64,000 nucleotides of DNA from Oceanihabitans sediminis (GCF_003337215.1 NZ_QPIG01000001.1:682001-746000), one strand, 5' to 3'; counted from the stretch's first letter, positions 36,150 to 46,520 are shown. The notes: generated by a model from the letters alone, not told the origin. A program made the numbers and translations.

Positions 36150-36989
36150 TTATTTTATAAAATCAATGCTTTTAGAAACTACCTGTTGCAATGCTTCCGG
36201 TAGTTTTTTGTTTTCATAAGGATGTGAAGCTCCAAAAACATGATTACTATTTTTTATAGAAAATAAATCACTTTTTGTATTCCAAGAATGTAAGTTTTCT
36301 GCTTCCTCAAATTTCACCGAAGGATCTTCCTTTGCATGAATAATTAAAAAAGGTATGTTTAGTTTTTTTGTTGCTGATTCTATGTTAAACCTTTCTTCGT
36401 TTGCTTTATAATCTAGATAGAATTGATAGTTATGTGGCATTTGCTGCTTGGTTCTGCCATTCATTATGTACTTTACTCCAGCTTTTTTCCACTGTTCTAA
36501 GTCTCCAGTAGTTGAGGTTCTTTTTCCGAAATTACTAACACTTGCCAAAGTAATGAGTTTGGTAATTCTGTTATCTTCGGAAGCTTTTATAATGGAAATT
36601 CCACCTCCTCTAGAATGACCAATTACTGTAATATTGTTTTTGTCTATTTGATTTGAAAATGTATTTTCTTCTGAAAGTAAGTGATTTAGCATACTATCTA
36701 AATCATCAAGCTCTTTAGTATAATTATTTTCAGCAAAAGCTTCTAAGTCGGGAAAATCTATTGGTTGCTCTACTGTGCCGCCGTTATGTGAGAAGTTGAA
36801 TTTTACAAAAAACATATCTGCTTCGCGAAAAGCTTCAGCTACCAAATCCCAGCTTCCCCAGTCTTTAAAACCTTTGTATCCGTGACAAAATATTACTAGA
36901 GGCTTTTGTTTTTCGGTGTTTTTAAAAAATGCATCCCAAACAATAGGCTTCTTGTTTTCTCTATATAGAACTAGATTTTTCTGTATCAT
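36150..36989 (-). CDS. Alpha/beta hydrolase (dienelactone hydrolase-like)
   Basis: A 279-residue serine hydrolase. The oxyanion loop is LVIFCHGYKGFKDWG (31-45), the nucleophile Ser126 is in GHSRGGG, the acid is in the IIHAKEDPSVKFEEAENL region, and the His is in SNHVFGASHP. There is no signal peptide, so it is cytoplasmic. The substrate is unknown. It shares its start with the stop of the AddB-like gene (TAATG), so it is cotranscribed and coupled to it, although the functional link is unclear. Confidence 0.85.
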   Translation of the reverse strand: MIQKNLVLYRENKKPIVWDAFFKNTEKQKPLVIFCHGYKGFKDWGSWDLVAEAFREADMFFVKFNFSHNGGTVEQPIDFPDLEAFAENNYTKELDDLDSMLNHLLSEENTFSNQIDKNNITVIGHSRGGGISIIKASEDNRITKLITLASVSNFGKRTSTTGDLEQWKKAGVKYIMNGRTKQQMPHNYQFYLDYKANEERFNIESATKKLNIPFLIIHAKEDPSVKFEEAENLHSWNTKSDLFSIKNSNHVFGASHPYENKKLPEALQQVVSKSIDFIK

Positions 36990-39736
36990 TACACTTCTTT
37001 TTCAATAAAGTTAATCTCTGGATTACATATTTCAAGAATGATTTTTTTGAGCTCTATCTCAAAATTATCTAGTGTTTCTTGGGTGATAAAAGTGTTTTTC
37101 TTTTTTTCTTCTTTAGCAGCAAACTTTAAAAATCCTGCTTTTAAATTTTTAAAAGAAATGATTCCGGCTTCTAGAGGGAATTCTATTTTGTTTTCTTGGT
37201 GCATCATATAAGCATATAGTAGTACTTGAAAACTCTTACTGTACTTTTTATAGTCTGTTGTAATGGCTTCCCAATCTGCTATTTCTACTTGGTTTTTTTC
37301 TACTTTACCAGTTTTGTAATCTATAATTCTTGTGGTTCCGTTGTAGCTATCAACACGGTCTACTTTACCTGTTAATTTGATATCGAAATCCAGCTCTGGA
37401 ATTTTCAGTGTAGCTATACTTTTGTCTTCTAAAGCAATAATTTTTATTTCATTTCCTTTCTGTACATCATCGATTTCTAAATTAATGAAGTTTAAAACAT
37501 ATCGTTTTGCAATTTCATAAATGATAAGGTTTTTACCGGTAGTAATATCACCTTCTTTATATTCGTTTATAAAATGATGTGTTATCCTTTCGGTGATTTT
37601 AGATTTTTGACTTTTTAATTTCTCTACAGTTAAAACCTCACCTACAAAATCTTCGTATAAATCTTCTAAAGTATTGTGAACAACTGTTCCTAAGGTATTA
37701 AAAGCAACACTTTCCTCAACGTCTTCCTGTTCTGCAATACCTAATACTTTTTGGTAATAAAAATCTATTGGGTTACGCATATAGTTTGTTAATGAAGATG
37801 GCGAGAAGCCTCTTTCTGCAATCGCTTGAATTTTATTTAAAACGGCTACTGTTTTCTCAATTTCAATTAATTCACTAAAACAAGCTTCTACTTTAGGGGT
37901 TACAATACTGTGCTTTATTTTATGAACCCCTTCTAATTCTAATTGGGTAATAAATCTACTCTTTTCTCCTCCAGTTAGTATATCAGCTTCTGTATTATAT
38001 AAAATGTATACGTTTTTAGCACGTTGCAATAATCTGTAAAAATGATAAGTATAAACGGCATCTTTTTCCTTGTAGGTAGGGAGTTTGTTTTGCAGTTTAA
38101 CATCAAATGGAATAAAGGAATTATTTGTTTTTCCGGAAGGAAGTACCCCTTCATTAACCGAAGAAATAATAACTGTTTCAAAATCTAATACACGTGACTC
38201 TAGCATTCCCATAACCTGTAAGCCCTGTAAAGGTTCTCCCTGAAAATCTAGTGTAGCAGAACTTAGTAATTCTTTATAAATACTATGAAGTGTGTGCATG
38301 TCTTGTATATAATTATAACTAGTATTTAGTCTTGTTAGTTCATTAAAAAGTTCGTTAAAACGGAATAAATACTCTAAAGAGAGTTTATTTAAAGCTTTGT
38401 TCTTATCTAAATCTTTTTTGATGCTTAAGATTAGGTTTGAACAGTTTTTAAGCATGCTTTTAACCCTGTTTTCTTTTAAAACGAATAAGGTGTCTAATAT
38501 TTCTGAAGAAGCAGGAGCAAGCTCTTTTAGCCTATCTATAGAAATGTAAACAAGATTATTTGTTAGAATAGTATTTGTGATTTTTGAAGCTACATCGGTA
38601 TTCTCTTTTCGGAATAAGGGTCTGATAAATTGATGCGAAATAATAGCAATTACATCTTTGTAGTAAAAAGTATTATTGGCTTTTTTGTGAATTTGAAAAA
38701 TTTGCTCAAAAAGAGAGGCTAATGGAATTGACTGCAACGGGAAACCCATTGTTATATTTAACGCGTCTATAGATTCTGGTAAAGCGTTTAATGTAGGCGT
38801 AAGTAGGTTTTCATCTGCAAGTATTACGGCTGTTTGTTTTAGGTCGGTATCTTCTTTTTGCAGATCTTTTAAAAGTCCGCCAATAAATTTTGCTTGTCCT
38901 ATGTTTTTAGGTACTCCAAAAACCTTAATATTCTTTTCTTCGGAATAGTGATTTGTTTTCCAATTAAAGTCATTATCTCTAAAGAAATTCCAGTTTTTAA
39001 AATGTTGTCTTGTAAACAAACCAGCATCATGAATAGGGTTGTCAAAAAAATGTTTGTCGACATCCCAATATATTTCAGCCAATTCATTTTGAAGCAACTC
39101 TTGTATGATATTTTCTTCGGCCTTATTCAAAGCATTAAAACCTAAGAAAATGTGTTGCTTTTCTTTGTTGCTCTGGATGTAGCTTTCTATATTTTCAACA
39201 GCTTCTCTGTAAATTAATCCTTGATAAGCAGTTTTGTTTTTTAATAGTTCTTCTGTAAATTTTGTATAATAGGTATTTAGTTTATTCCAAAAAGCTAGAT
39301 ATTTTTTTACAAACTCTGTTTTAGGTTCTTCTAAAGACCAATGTTTTAAGTCTTGAATTGCGCTTAAGTAATTAAATATTTTTTCCTGCGGAATAAGATA
39401 TCTATCTACTTCATTAAAGTCTTGTAAAAGTATTTGAGCCCATTTAGAAAAGGAATCAAAGCTTTCTTGGTCTTCCTTTTTTGTAAGCTCTAGGTAAACT
39501 TTATAAAAAACAAAAAGGAGCTCTGTATTAGAAGTTTTTTTGAGTTGTGATAAATCTTCCACAAACTCCTCAATGCTTATTATTTGGGGAGCAATAATCG
39601 TGTGATTTACTACTTGTGAAATTTGATTTTTTAAAAAGATACCAGCACGTTTGCTAGGTAAAATAAAGATTAGTTCAGATAAGTTTCTGTCCTGTTTCTT
39701 TAAATCTTCAAGTACATCTAGAATAAAAGTTGTCAT
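36989..39736 (-). CDS. addB: AddB-like PD-(D/E)XK nuclease with inactivated helicase domains
   Basis: A 915-residue protein resembling the AddB subunit of AddAB/RecBCD-type complexes, which process double-strand breaks. The N-terminal three quarters are UvrD-like with LIFILPSKRAGIFLKNQI near the start instead of a usable Walker A; a UvrD C-terminal-like region is recognisable (LQVMGMLESRVLDFETVIISSVNEGVLPSG). The C-terminal PD-(D/E)XK nuclease (about 655-915) has SPSSLTNYMRNPIDFYYQK, GTVVHNTLEDLYE and the catalytic KVDRVDSYNGTTRIIDYKTG. No four-cysteine iron-sulphur cluster pattern is apparent. The AddA-like partner is about 6 kb away on the same strand, separated by ompA and kbl. Confidence 0.88.
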   Translation of the reverse strand: MTTFILDVLEDLKKQDRNLSELIFILPSKRAGIFLKNQISQVVNHTIIAPQIISIEEFVEDLSQLKKTSNTELLFVFYKVYLELTKKEDQESFDSFSKWAQILLQDFNEVDRYLIPQEKIFNYLSAIQDLKHWSLEEPKTEFVKKYLAFWNKLNTYYTKFTEELLKNKTAYQGLIYREAVENIESYIQSNKEKQHIFLGFNALNKAEENIIQELLQNELAEIYWDVDKHFFDNPIHDAGLFTRQHFKNWNFFRDNDFNWKTNHYSEEKNIKVFGVPKNIGQAKFIGGLLKDLQKEDTDLKQTAVILADENLLTPTLNALPESIDALNITMGFPLQSIPLASLFEQIFQIHKKANNTFYYKDVIAIISHQFIRPLFRKENTDVASKITNTILTNNLVYISIDRLKELAPASSEILDTLFVLKENRVKSMLKNCSNLILSIKKDLDKNKALNKLSLEYLFRFNELFNELTRLNTSYNYIQDMHTLHSIYKELLSSATLDFQGEPLQGLQVMGMLESRVLDFETVIISSVNEGVLPSGKTNNSFIPFDVKLQNKLPTYKEKDAVYTYHFYRLLQRAKNVYILYNTEADILTGGEKSRFITQLELEGVHKIKHSIVTPKVEACFSELIEIEKTVAVLNKIQAIAERGFSPSSLTNYMRNPIDFYYQKVLGIAEQEDVEESVAFNTLGTVVHNTLEDLYEDFVGEVLTVEKLKSQKSKITERITHHFINEYKEGDITTGKNLIIYEIAKRYVLNFINLEIDDVQKGNEIKIIALEDKSIATLKIPELDFDIKLTGKVDRVDSYNGTTRIIDYKTGKVEKNQVEIADWEAITTDYKKYSKSFQVLLYAYMMHQENKIEFPLEAGIISFKNLKAGFLKFAAKEEKKKNTFITQETLDNFEIELKKIILEICNPEINFIEKEV

Positions 39737-39747
39737 ATTATAAAAAT

Positions 39748-39778
39748 AAAAAACGCTTCGATATATCGAAGCGTTTTT
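39748..39778 (-). terminator. Palindromic intrinsic terminator after ompA
   Basis: AAAAACGCTTCGATATATCGAAGCGTTTTT is a complete palindrome; on the minus strand it ends in T residues just after ompA and before the AddB-like gene. Confidence 0.85.
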
Positions 39779-39807
39779 ATGAAATATTTAGATTGTTTTA
39801 GTATTCC

Positions 39808-41196
39808 TTATTTTCTAAGTTTTACTTCAACACGTCTGTTGTTTTTTCTTCCAGCAGCAGTTTTGTTATCTGCAATTGGGTAATCTTCACCAAAACCAGC
39901 AGCTACTAATCTGTCAGCGTTAATTCCGTTAGAGATTAAATAATCTCTAACAGCGTTAGCTCTTCTTTCAGATAATAACTGGTTAGTGTTTTTGCTACCA
40001 ACGCTATCTGTGTGTCCTTCAATAGTGAAGTTAGACTCTGGGTAATCTTTTAAGATAGCAGTAATTGCTTGTAATACTGGGTAAGTTTCATTCTTGAAAG
40101 AAGATTTTCCAGTAGCAAATAAGATTGTTCTAGCGTAGTTGTTTAAAGTAGTCATAACTTCTGCAGTTGGAGCAACTACTTCTGGGCATCCATTGTTAGC
40201 AACAGTACCTGCTTCGTTAGGACATTTATCGTCTTTGTCTAATACACCGTCACCATCAGTATCTGGCCATGGGCATCCGTTGTTTGCAGCTGGACCTGCT
40301 TCGTTAGGACATTTATCGTCACCATCAGCAACACCATCACCATCAGCATCTGGACATCCGTTTAAAGATTTTAAACCAGCAACTGTAGGACATTTGTCAT
40401 CTTTATCAGCAACACCGTCACCGTCAGTATCAGGACAACCGTTTAATTCAGCAGGACCTGCTTCATTTGGGCAATCATCTTTAGCATCTTCGATTCCGTC
40501 ACCGTCAGTATCAGGACATCCGTTAAATTCTGGTAAACCAGGAACTTCTGGACAAGCATCATCTTTGTCATAGATACCATCACCATCTGTATCAGTTCCT
40601 CCGAATTTTACAGTAACTCCAGCAAAATGTTGCCAGTGCTTAGATAAGTAATCTTCAAAACTGTGTTTGTAAGATGTTTGAACTGTTAGACCTACATTTT
40701 CTGTAAACCAATAGTTTAAACCTAAAGATCCGTTTAAAGTTCCAGCTCCAATTTTATCAATCCAAGTGTAACCTCCACCAACACCAATGTATGGTTCTAT
40801 AGTTTTAGAGTTTACTAATTCAGCAAAGCTATACTTAATAGTACCATCTACTGCGTAGTAAGACATTTCTTCTACTCTTAAGCTAGGTATATCTTTTCCA
40901 ATTTGACCTATTTTTTCAATTCGGTTAATAGATCCACCAACTCCGAAAGAAAATCCGTCGTTTATGTATTTAGAAACTGATATCGAAGATAAAGAAGGAA
41001 GGATATTCCAGTGGTCTCCAACGTTGAAGAACTCATCAAAATAATCTCCTTGTGGTGTGTCTTCTCCTACAGGATAAAGATCTACCGCGTTTACTCCGAA
41101 GCTCATTGCCCAAGGATTGTTTTCATCTTGCGCATGCGTGTTGCTAAAACCTAATACAAGCAACATAGCGAACAATAATCTGCTAAGATTTTTCAT
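39808..41196 (-). CDS. OmpA-family porin with five thrombospondin type 3 repeats
   Basis: A 462-residue outer-membrane protein. The signal peptide [23 protein letters not shown] precedes an N-terminal beta-barrel (about 25-205). Five acidic Ca2+-binding thrombospondin type 3 repeats of the form DTDGDGVxDxxDxCPxxxG follow (about 206-345). The C-terminal OmpA peptidoglycan-binding domain (about 350-462) has [21 protein letters not shown] and the [14 protein letters not shown] motif. It anchors the outer membrane to the wall. I use ATG 41196 rather than the in-frame TTG at 41202. Its promoter matches the full consensus (41232-41262), and it ends with its own terminator, so it is a highly expressed monocistronic gene. 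Confidence 0.95.
   Translation of the reverse strand: MKNLSRLLFAMLLVLGFSNTHAQDENNPWAMSFGVNAVDLYPVGEDTPQGDYFDEFFNVGDHWNILPSLSSISVSKYINDGFSFGVGGSINRIEKIGQIGKDIPSLRVEEMSYYAVDGTIKYSFAELVNSKTIEPYIGVGGGYTWIDKIGAGTLNGSLGLNYWFTENVGLTVQTSYKHSFEDYLSKHWQHFAGVTVKFGGTDTDGDGIYDKDDACPEVPGLPEFNGCPDTDGDGIEDAKDDCPNEAGPAELNGCPDTDGDGVADKDDKCPTVAGLKSLNGCPDADGDGVADGDDKCPNEAGPAANNGCPWPDTDGDGVLDKDDKCPNEAGTVANNGCPEVVAPTAEVMTTLNNYARTILFATGKSSFKNETYPVLQAITAILKDYPESNFTIEGHTDSVGSKNTNQLLSERRANAVRDYLISNGINADRLVAAGFGEDYPIADNKTAAGRKNNRRVEVKLRK
40190..40600 (-). repeat. Tandem imperfect repeats encoding thrombospondin type 3 motifs
   Basis: Five copies of a roughly 75-80 base unit inside ompA, each encoding DTDGDGV(A/L)D-type calcium loops and a CPNEAG or similar spacer. 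The copies differ at third positions, so they are old repeats, but slippage-driven copy-number change is possible. Confidence 0.7.
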
Positions 41197-41231
41197 ATTC
41201 AAATATTTAATTTTAAGTGTTAATTAATAAA

Positions 41232-41262
41232 CAAAAGTAAGTTGTTAAATAATATTAACAAA
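41232..41262 (-). promoter_or_regulatory. Strong ompA promoter, TTTG-N19-TACTTTTG
   Basis: On the minus strand TTTG (41262-41259) and TACTTTTG (41239-41232) are 19 bases apart, the exact Bacteroidota housekeeping promoter. A second -7-like TATCTTTG is at 41272-41265. Confidence 0.7.
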
Positions 41263-41320
41263 GGCAAAGATAGGAAAAATAATACTAAATTAACTTAAAT
41301 ACAGTCTGTTTGTAAGTAAT

Positions 41321-42514
41321 CTAAATTACCTTTAGTTCTTTTCCAACCTTAATGAATCCCGCTATTGCCTTGTCTAAATGTTCTTTTTCATGAGCAGCAG
41401 AAAGTTGTACTCTAATTCTTGCTTTATCTTTAGGAACAACAGGGAAAAAGAAGCCAATAACATAAATACCTTCTTCAAGAAGCATATTTGCCATAGTTTG
41501 CGATAGCTTTGCATCGTATAGCATAACTGGTACAATTGCCGAATCACCTTCAATGATATCAAATCCAGCTTCTTTCATTCCTTTTTTGAAATATTCCGTA
41601 TTCCAAGCTAATTTATCTCTTAGTGATGTATCGTTTTTAAGCATGTCAAAAACTTTGATCGATGCACCTACTATTGTTGGCGCTAAAGAGTTTGAGAATA
41701 AATATGGTCTAGAGCGTTGACGTAAGATTTCAATGATTTCTTTTTTTGCAGTAGTATAACCTCCCATTGCACCACCAAGTGCCTTACCTAGTGTACCTGT
41801 TATAATGTCAACTCTACCTAAAACACCTTTTTCTTCTAGTGTTCCAATACCTTTAGGTCCTATGAATCCTGTTGCGTGACATTCATCAATCATCACCATA
41901 GCATCATATTTTTCTGCTAAATCACAGATTTCGTCTAAAGGAGCAACTAAACCATCCATAGAGAAAACCCCATCTGTTACAATGATTTTGTTTCTAGCAC
42001 CGTTTTTATTTGCTTCTATAAGTTGTTTTTCTAAATCTGCCATATCGTTATTTGCATAACGGTAACGCGCTGCTTTACATAAACGAACTCCGTCTATAAT
42101 AGAAGCGTGGTTAAGTGAATCTGAAATAATTGCATCCTCTTTTCCTAATAAAGGTTCAAAAACTCCTCCGTTTGCATCAAAAGCAGCAGCATATAAGATA
42201 GTGTCTTCTGTGCCATAGAAGTCTGCGATTCTTTGTTCTAATTCTTTATGTATATCTTGGGTTCCACAAATAAAACGAACAGAAGACATCCCGAATCCAT
42301 GAGAATCTAAAGTGTCTTTTGCTGCTTGAATTACTTCAGGGTGTGATGATAACCCTAAATAGTTGTTTGCACAAAAATTTAAAACTTTTTCACCAGTGTT
42401 TAATGTGATTTCAGCTCCTTGTGGAGAGGTGATAATACGTTCTTCTTTATAAAGACCATTGTCTTTTATTTCTTGTATTTCTTTTTGTAGTTGTTGTTTA
42501 ATGTTTCCGTACAT
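41321..42514 (-). CDS. kbl: Glycine C-acetyltransferase (2-amino-3-ketobutyrate CoA ligase)
   Basis: A 397-residue PLP enzyme that converts 2-amino-3-ketobutyrate and CoA to glycine and acetyl-CoA in threonine breakdown. Features: [18 protein letters not shown] near the start, [19 protein letters not shown] with the PLP-contacting Asp and His, and the PLP-Lys in [16 protein letters not shown]. Length matches E. coli Kbl (398). A -7 match (TAACTTTG, 42537-42530) lies before it. No threonine dehydrogenase gene is adjacent. The product could also be a related alpha-oxoamine synthase, but motif agreement with Kbl is close. Confidence 0.94.
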   Translation of the reverse strand: MYGNIKQQLQKEIQEIKDNGLYKEERIITSPQGAEITLNTGEKVLNFCANNYLGLSSHPEVIQAAKDTLDSHGFGMSSVRFICGTQDIHKELEQRIADFYGTEDTILYAAAFDANGGVFEPLLGKEDAIISDSLNHASIIDGVRLCKAARYRYANNDMADLEKQLIEANKNGARNKIIVTDGVFSMDGLVAPLDEICDLAEKYDAMVMIDECHATGFIGPKGIGTLEEKGVLGRVDIITGTLGKALGGAMGGYTTAKKEIIEILRQRSRPYLFSNSLAPTIVGASIKVFDMLKNDTSLRDKLAWNTEYFKKGMKEAGFDIIEGDSAIVPVMLYDAKLSQTMANMLLEEGIYVIGFFFPVVPKDKARIRVQLSAAHEKEHLDKAIAGFIKVGKELKVI

Positions 42515-42529
42515 GATTATTGTTTTTTA

Positions 42530-42537
42530 CAAAGTTA
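42530..42537 (-). promoter_or_regulatory. Candidate -7 box upstream of kbl
   Basis: On the minus strand TAACTTTG matches TAnnTTTG, 15 bases before the kbl start. Confidence 0.5.
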
Positions 42538-42592
42538 AAATGTTTTTCTACGATTAAGGTAGAAACAGAATTCTTTTTCGTTTTCTTTATTT

Positions 42593-42610
42593 AAAAGGCC
42601 TGTGCCTTTT
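42593..42610 (-). terminator. Weak hairpin after the AddA-like gene
   Basis: AAAAGGC and GCCTTTT with a four-base loop; only a short T-rich tail follows on the minus strand. Confidence 0.4.
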
Positions 42611-42614
42611 GAAA

Positions 42615-45600
42615 TTAAAAAGTTACTACCTGAATATTTTCATTAATATATACTAAAATCTTTTTAGTTACTTGGAATTGCATTTCTTCAATTATACGTT
42701 CGTAATTTTCTAATTGTAATTGGTGTTTCTTGTCTTGTGCTCCTGTTTTATAATCTATAATTGTTGCTTGGTTTTCAGCATTAATTACTAGTCTATCTGG
42801 CCTGATTATTTCTTTGTTTGAAATAATATCACGTTCATTATATATTGTATTGTTTGCAATAAAATAGTCTTTTAGTTCTTCGTGATCTATTATTTGATTT
42901 ACTATTAACTCTAATTCCTTTGCTTGTTCTGGGGATATTATAGCTGTTTCAATAAAATGTGAAAAAGTAAAGGAAACATCTTCTTTGGTTTTTATATGTG
43001 ATAGAATATTGTGAATTAGGTTTCCCTTTTCAATAGCTTCTGCTTGTGCTGTGTCCCATAAATAACCCGCGTTAGTAACAATTTTTATGTTATGACTTTC
43101 TTTGGTGGTACTAATAAATTCTTCTTGTACTAGAATGTCTTTTGCAACCTTTTCTTCTTTAGAAGTTTTGTTAGCATTTCCAAAAGTATAGCTTGTTTGA
43201 CCCTCTTGATATAGTTGTGCATTTTTTAAGAAGTTAACAAACAATCCGGCAAAGGTTTTAGGTTTTGCTAATTCGGCACCTGAAAGATTACTTTTTGATA
43301 TAATATAAAGTTGTTCTTTTGGTCGTGTTAGCGCAACATATAATAGGTTTATGTTGTCAAGCTCTAATTCTGCTTGGTGTTTTGTGTGGATTTGCTGACC
43401 TATTTCCCCATAGTTTTCGAAATCGGAATTATAACTCATTAAGGTGCTTGAAAAACCATTAAAATGTTCTTCTTGTAGCGGGAACCACTCTTTTGGCTCC
43501 ACTTCCCTTTTCATATCTAAATCGGCATAAGGGAATATAACAACTGGAAACTCTAAACCTTTAGATTTATGAATAGTCATAATTTGTACAGCGTTTTGTC
43601 CTTGTGGGGAAACAATACTTAAGCTGTCTTTTTTGTTGTTTGCGTGCTCTAAAAAGCCAGAAAGGCTCGAGCCTTGTTTTTGTGAATATTCTAAAACAAA
43701 ATCTAAATAATATTGTACGTAAGCATTGGAAGTTTCAACAAGATTGAAGTTTCTTACAACGCTTTCTGCCATTTCATATAATGGAAGTTGTAATAGTTCT
43801 TTTGGTGAAATAAATACTTGATGCTCTTCAAAATTTTTGAAAGTTTGATATAGCGATTTATTTATGTTTTTACAGAAGAAATCGTGCTTATCGCTTATTT
43901 CAAAATTATCTGAAAGATAATTAAGGGCTCTTACTTTTACTTCTTCGTTTTCAGGCTGCACTAATAGTGTTAGAATATTGTCTATAAACTGTACTTCTGG
44001 ACTATTAAAAATAAGCATGGTTTCCGAAGACATAATTGGCAGGTTTTTACCATTTAAGAATTCGGCAACTGCAACTCCTTCCATCTTCTTTCTAACTAAA
44101 ATACAGATATCCTTATATTGAAACCCATTATCTAGGCTAGTTTGAATAATTTCTAAAACTTTTTGCGGGTAAAGTTCATCTTTGTTCCCATCCTTTAAAT
44201 CTAAAAAGTCAATTTGAACATAGCCTTCGTTTTTTTTGAAGGTATTCTGCTTAGATCCTTCATGATATAGCTTGCTATAATCCTCTTTGCTAAAAGCAGT
44301 TTCGGCTATATATTTAAAAAAAGCATTATTGAAATTGATTATCTCTTGAAAGCTTCGGTAGTTGGTAGGTAAATTTTCTACTTGTTGTTCTATTTGAAAA
44401 GGCTTTGCTTTTTTAGAATATAAATCTATAAACTGATCTGCTTCCCCTCCTCGCCATCTGTAAATTGCTTGTTTAGCGTCTCCCACTAACATTACTGTTC
44501 CTTGTTGTTGTTTTATATTTTGTGCAGAAAGAGAGTTGTCTATTAACGGAATTAAATTTTGCCACTGTAATTTAGAGGTGTCTTGAAATTCATCAATAAA
44601 ATAGTGTCTGAATTTTTCCCCTAAACGCTCATAAATAAAAGGTGTTGGTTGGTCTTTTATTTCCTTTTGAATTAATCCGTTGAATTCGGAAATTAATAGC
44701 TTATTCTGTTCTTGCTTTATGGCGATTAACTCTTGGTTTATTGCACTTAAAACAGAAAGCGGAGTAATATTTTTATAAATAGCTTTTAGGAATTTGATAT
44801 GGAATATTAGCTTTTTACTAGTGTTGAAGGCTTCTATTATTTGTGGTTGAATAGCATCAATGATAGAGCCAGTTTCAGCCGAAACTCTTCCAGGGTATAG
44901 AGCCTCGTTGTTTAGTAGAGATTCTATCCATTTTGTTTCGAAATTAACACTGAAGTTATTATTTCTTAATTTATCAAAATGTTTTGGTAAGTAACTACTG
45001 TGGAAATCCTTGTGTTGTAATCCGTTTTCGCTAATTAATTGCAGAACATTTTCAGCTATTTCAATAATTTGCTTTTCTACAGCTTTAATGTCTGTTCTTA
45101 ATTGCTTTTTAAGTACGCTGAAATCCTCTAGGGTTTTATCTTTTAGTTTTTCAATATGTTCTAAATCACTTTCATTAACCAAAAGCTTTGCAATCTTGTT
45201 AAAGTCGAATGAAATATCCCAGCTTTTATCTTCATCTGCTTTTTCAATAGCAAATTCAACCAATATTTTGGTTAGTTCTTTATTTGTTCCTGCTTTTGCA
45301 ATCAAACTATCTACTGCTTCTTGTAAAAGAGAAACTTGATCTAGTTCGACTTCAAAATTTAAAGGTAATTTTAAATCGTGTGCAAAAGTTCTAATTATTT
45401 TATGGGTAAATCCGTCAATTGTCGAAACATCGAAAGCTGCATAATTATAGATAATACTATTTAGTATTTTTTCCGATTGCTTCTGCAGTTGTGCAGGAGG
45501 AATATTAAGCTCTTCAGAAAGTACTGTAAACATACTATTAGGGTTTTCTAGGTTTTCTTCCAATGAAAATTCCTTTAGCATTTCTACAATACGCTCTTTC

Positions 45601-45764
45601 ATTTCCCCTACCGCTTTATTTGTAAACGTAATAGCTAAAATATTTTTGTATGCATCTAAACTGCTTGCCTGCAATAAGATTTTTAGATATTCTTTTACTA
45701 GAGTGAAGGTTTTACCGCTTCCAGCAGATGCGTTATAAATTGTAAATGGATTTTTGTTGACCAT
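42615..45764 (-). CDS. addA: AddA-like UvrD helicase-nuclease
   Basis: A 1049-residue helicase-nuclease of the AddA type, used for RecBCD-like processing of broken DNA ends. Walker A is YNASAGSGKTFTLVKEYL near the N-terminus, motif Ia AITFTNKAVGEMKERI, Walker B FIDEFQDTSKLQW (about 395), motif III GDAKQAIYRWRGGE (about 435), and motif V/VI MTIHKSKGLEFPVV and LLYVALTRPKEQLYI (about 745-830). The C-terminal RecB-like nuclease has EKGNLIHNILSHI and RPDRLVINAENQATIIDYKTG. The AddB-like partner lies downstream on the same strand with two unrelated genes between. It appears to be its own transcription unit. Confidence 0.9.
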   Translation of the reverse strand: MVNKNPFTIYNASAGSGKTFTLVKEYLKILLQASSLDAYKNILAITFTNKAVGEMKERIVEMLKEFSLEENLENPNSMFTVLSEELNIPPAQLQKQSEKILNSIIYNYAAFDVSTIDGFTHKIIRTFAHDLKLPLNFEVELDQVSLLQEAVDSLIAKAGTNKELTKILVEFAIEKADEDKSWDISFDFNKIAKLLVNESDLEHIEKLKDKTLEDFSVLKKQLRTDIKAVEKQIIEIAENVLQLISENGLQHKDFHSSYLPKHFDKLRNNNFSVNFETKWIESLLNNEALYPGRVSAETGSIIDAIQPQIIEAFNTSKKLIFHIKFLKAIYKNITPLSVLSAINQELIAIKQEQNKLLISEFNGLIQKEIKDQPTPFIYERLGEKFRHYFIDEFQDTSKLQWQNLIPLIDNSLSAQNIKQQQGTVMLVGDAKQAIYRWRGGEADQFIDLYSKKAKPFQIEQQVENLPTNYRSFQEIINFNNAFFKYIAETAFSKEDYSKLYHEGSKQNTFKKNEGYVQIDFLDLKDGNKDELYPQKVLEIIQTSLDNGFQYKDICILVRKKMEGVAVAEFLNGKNLPIMSSETMLIFNSPEVQFIDNILTLLVQPENEEVKVRALNYLSDNFEISDKHDFFCKNINKSLYQTFKNFEEHQVFISPKELLQLPLYEMAESVVRNFNLVETSNAYVQYYLDFVLEYSQKQGSSLSGFLEHANNKKDSLSIVSPQGQNAVQIMTIHKSKGLEFPVVIFPYADLDMKREVEPKEWFPLQEEHFNGFSSTLMSYNSDFENYGEIGQQIHTKHQAELELDNINLLYVALTRPKEQLYIISKSNLSGAELAKPKTFAGLFVNFLKNAQLYQEGQTSYTFGNANKTSKEEKVAKDILVQEEFISTTKESHNIKIVTNAGYLWDTAQAEAIEKGNLIHNILSHIKTKEDVSFTFSHFIETAIISPEQAKELELIVNQIIDHEELKDYFIANNTIYNERDIISNKEIIRPDRLVINAENQATIIDYKTGAQDKKHQLQLENYERIIEEMQFQVTKKILVYINENIQVVTF

Positions 45765-45842
45765 AAGTTAAATTTTACACAAGATAAAAACTATCAATGA
45801 GTTCATAACTATATATTATTTTTAAATGATTGCTTTTATACG

Positions 45843-45850
45843 TAAATTTG
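45843..45850 (+). promoter_or_regulatory. Candidate -7 box upstream of sodA
   Basis: TAAATTTG matches TAnnTTTG and lies 35 bases before the sodA ATG. No good -33 element. Confidence 0.45.
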
Positions 45851-45885
45851 AAAGAAATTAATTATTAACACTAAATATAAAAATT

Positions 45886-46494
45886 ATGGCTTTCGAATTA
45901 CCGAAATTAAAATATGCATATGATGCTTTAGAGCCTCATGTTGATGCACGTACAATGGAAATACACCATTCAAAACACCACCAAGGTTATACAAACAACT
46001 TGAATAACGCAATTAAAGATACAGATTTAGAAGGAAAATCTATTGAAGATATTCTTACTAATTTAGATATGAAAAACGGAGCTGTTAGAAATAACGGAGG
46101 AGGTTTTTATAACCACTCATTATTCTGGGATGTAATGAATCCTGAAGGAAAAGGACGTTTGTCTGGAGAATTAAAAGATGCTATTGAAGCAGCTTACGGT
46201 TCTTTTGATGCTTTTAAAGATGCTTTTTCTAAGGCTGCAGCTACACAATTTGGTTCAGGATGGGCTTGGTTATGTGTGCACAAAGGAGGGAAAGTGGAAG
46301 TTTGTTCTACACCAAACCAAGACAACCCATTAATGCCAGGAGTTGGTTGTGGAGGAACACCAATCTTAGGATTAGATGTTTGGGAACACGCTTATTACTT
46401 AAACTACCAAAACAGAAGACCAGATTATATTGAAGCTTTCTTTAATGTAATTAACTGGAATGAAGTTGAAAGACGTTACGCAGAAGCAAAATAA
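45886..46494 (+). CDS. sodA: Superoxide dismutase, Mn-type by sequence
   Basis: A 202-residue cytoplasmic dismutase. Metal ligands are expected at His27 ([12 protein letters not shown]), the His in NHSLFWDVM, and Asp and His in [21 protein letters not shown]. The [13 protein letters not shown] and [14 protein letters not shown] blocks resemble MnSOD rather than FeSOD, although Bacteroidota enzymes are often cambialistic. There is no signal peptide. It is a single gene with its own terminator; the gap behind it contains two structured repeats. Confidence 0.95.
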   Translation: MAFELPKLKYAYDALEPHVDARTMEIHHSKHHQGYTNNLNNAIKDTDLEGKSIEDILTNLDMKNGAVRNNGGGFYNHSLFWDVMNPEGKGRLSGELKDAIEAAYGSFDAFKDAFSKAAATQFGSGWAWLCVHKGGKVEVCSTPNQDNPLMPGVGCGGTPILGLDVWEHAYYLNYQNRRPDYIEAFFNVINWNEVERRYAEAK

Positions 46495-46520
46495 GTCAAG
46501 AAACTTATTCATAATATTGA

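Noticed and set aside
40139-40573. A 144-codon plus-strand frame across ompA.
   Set aside because: It is the antisense of the thrombospondin repeats; its repetitive Ser/Pro/His-rich product is a by-product of the repeat, and ompA on the other strand has full family support.
40190-40600. Regularly spaced repeats that could suggest a CRISPR array.
   Set aside because: The units lie in frame inside the ompA coding sequence and encode calcium-binding repeats; there are no unique spacers and no cas genes nearby.
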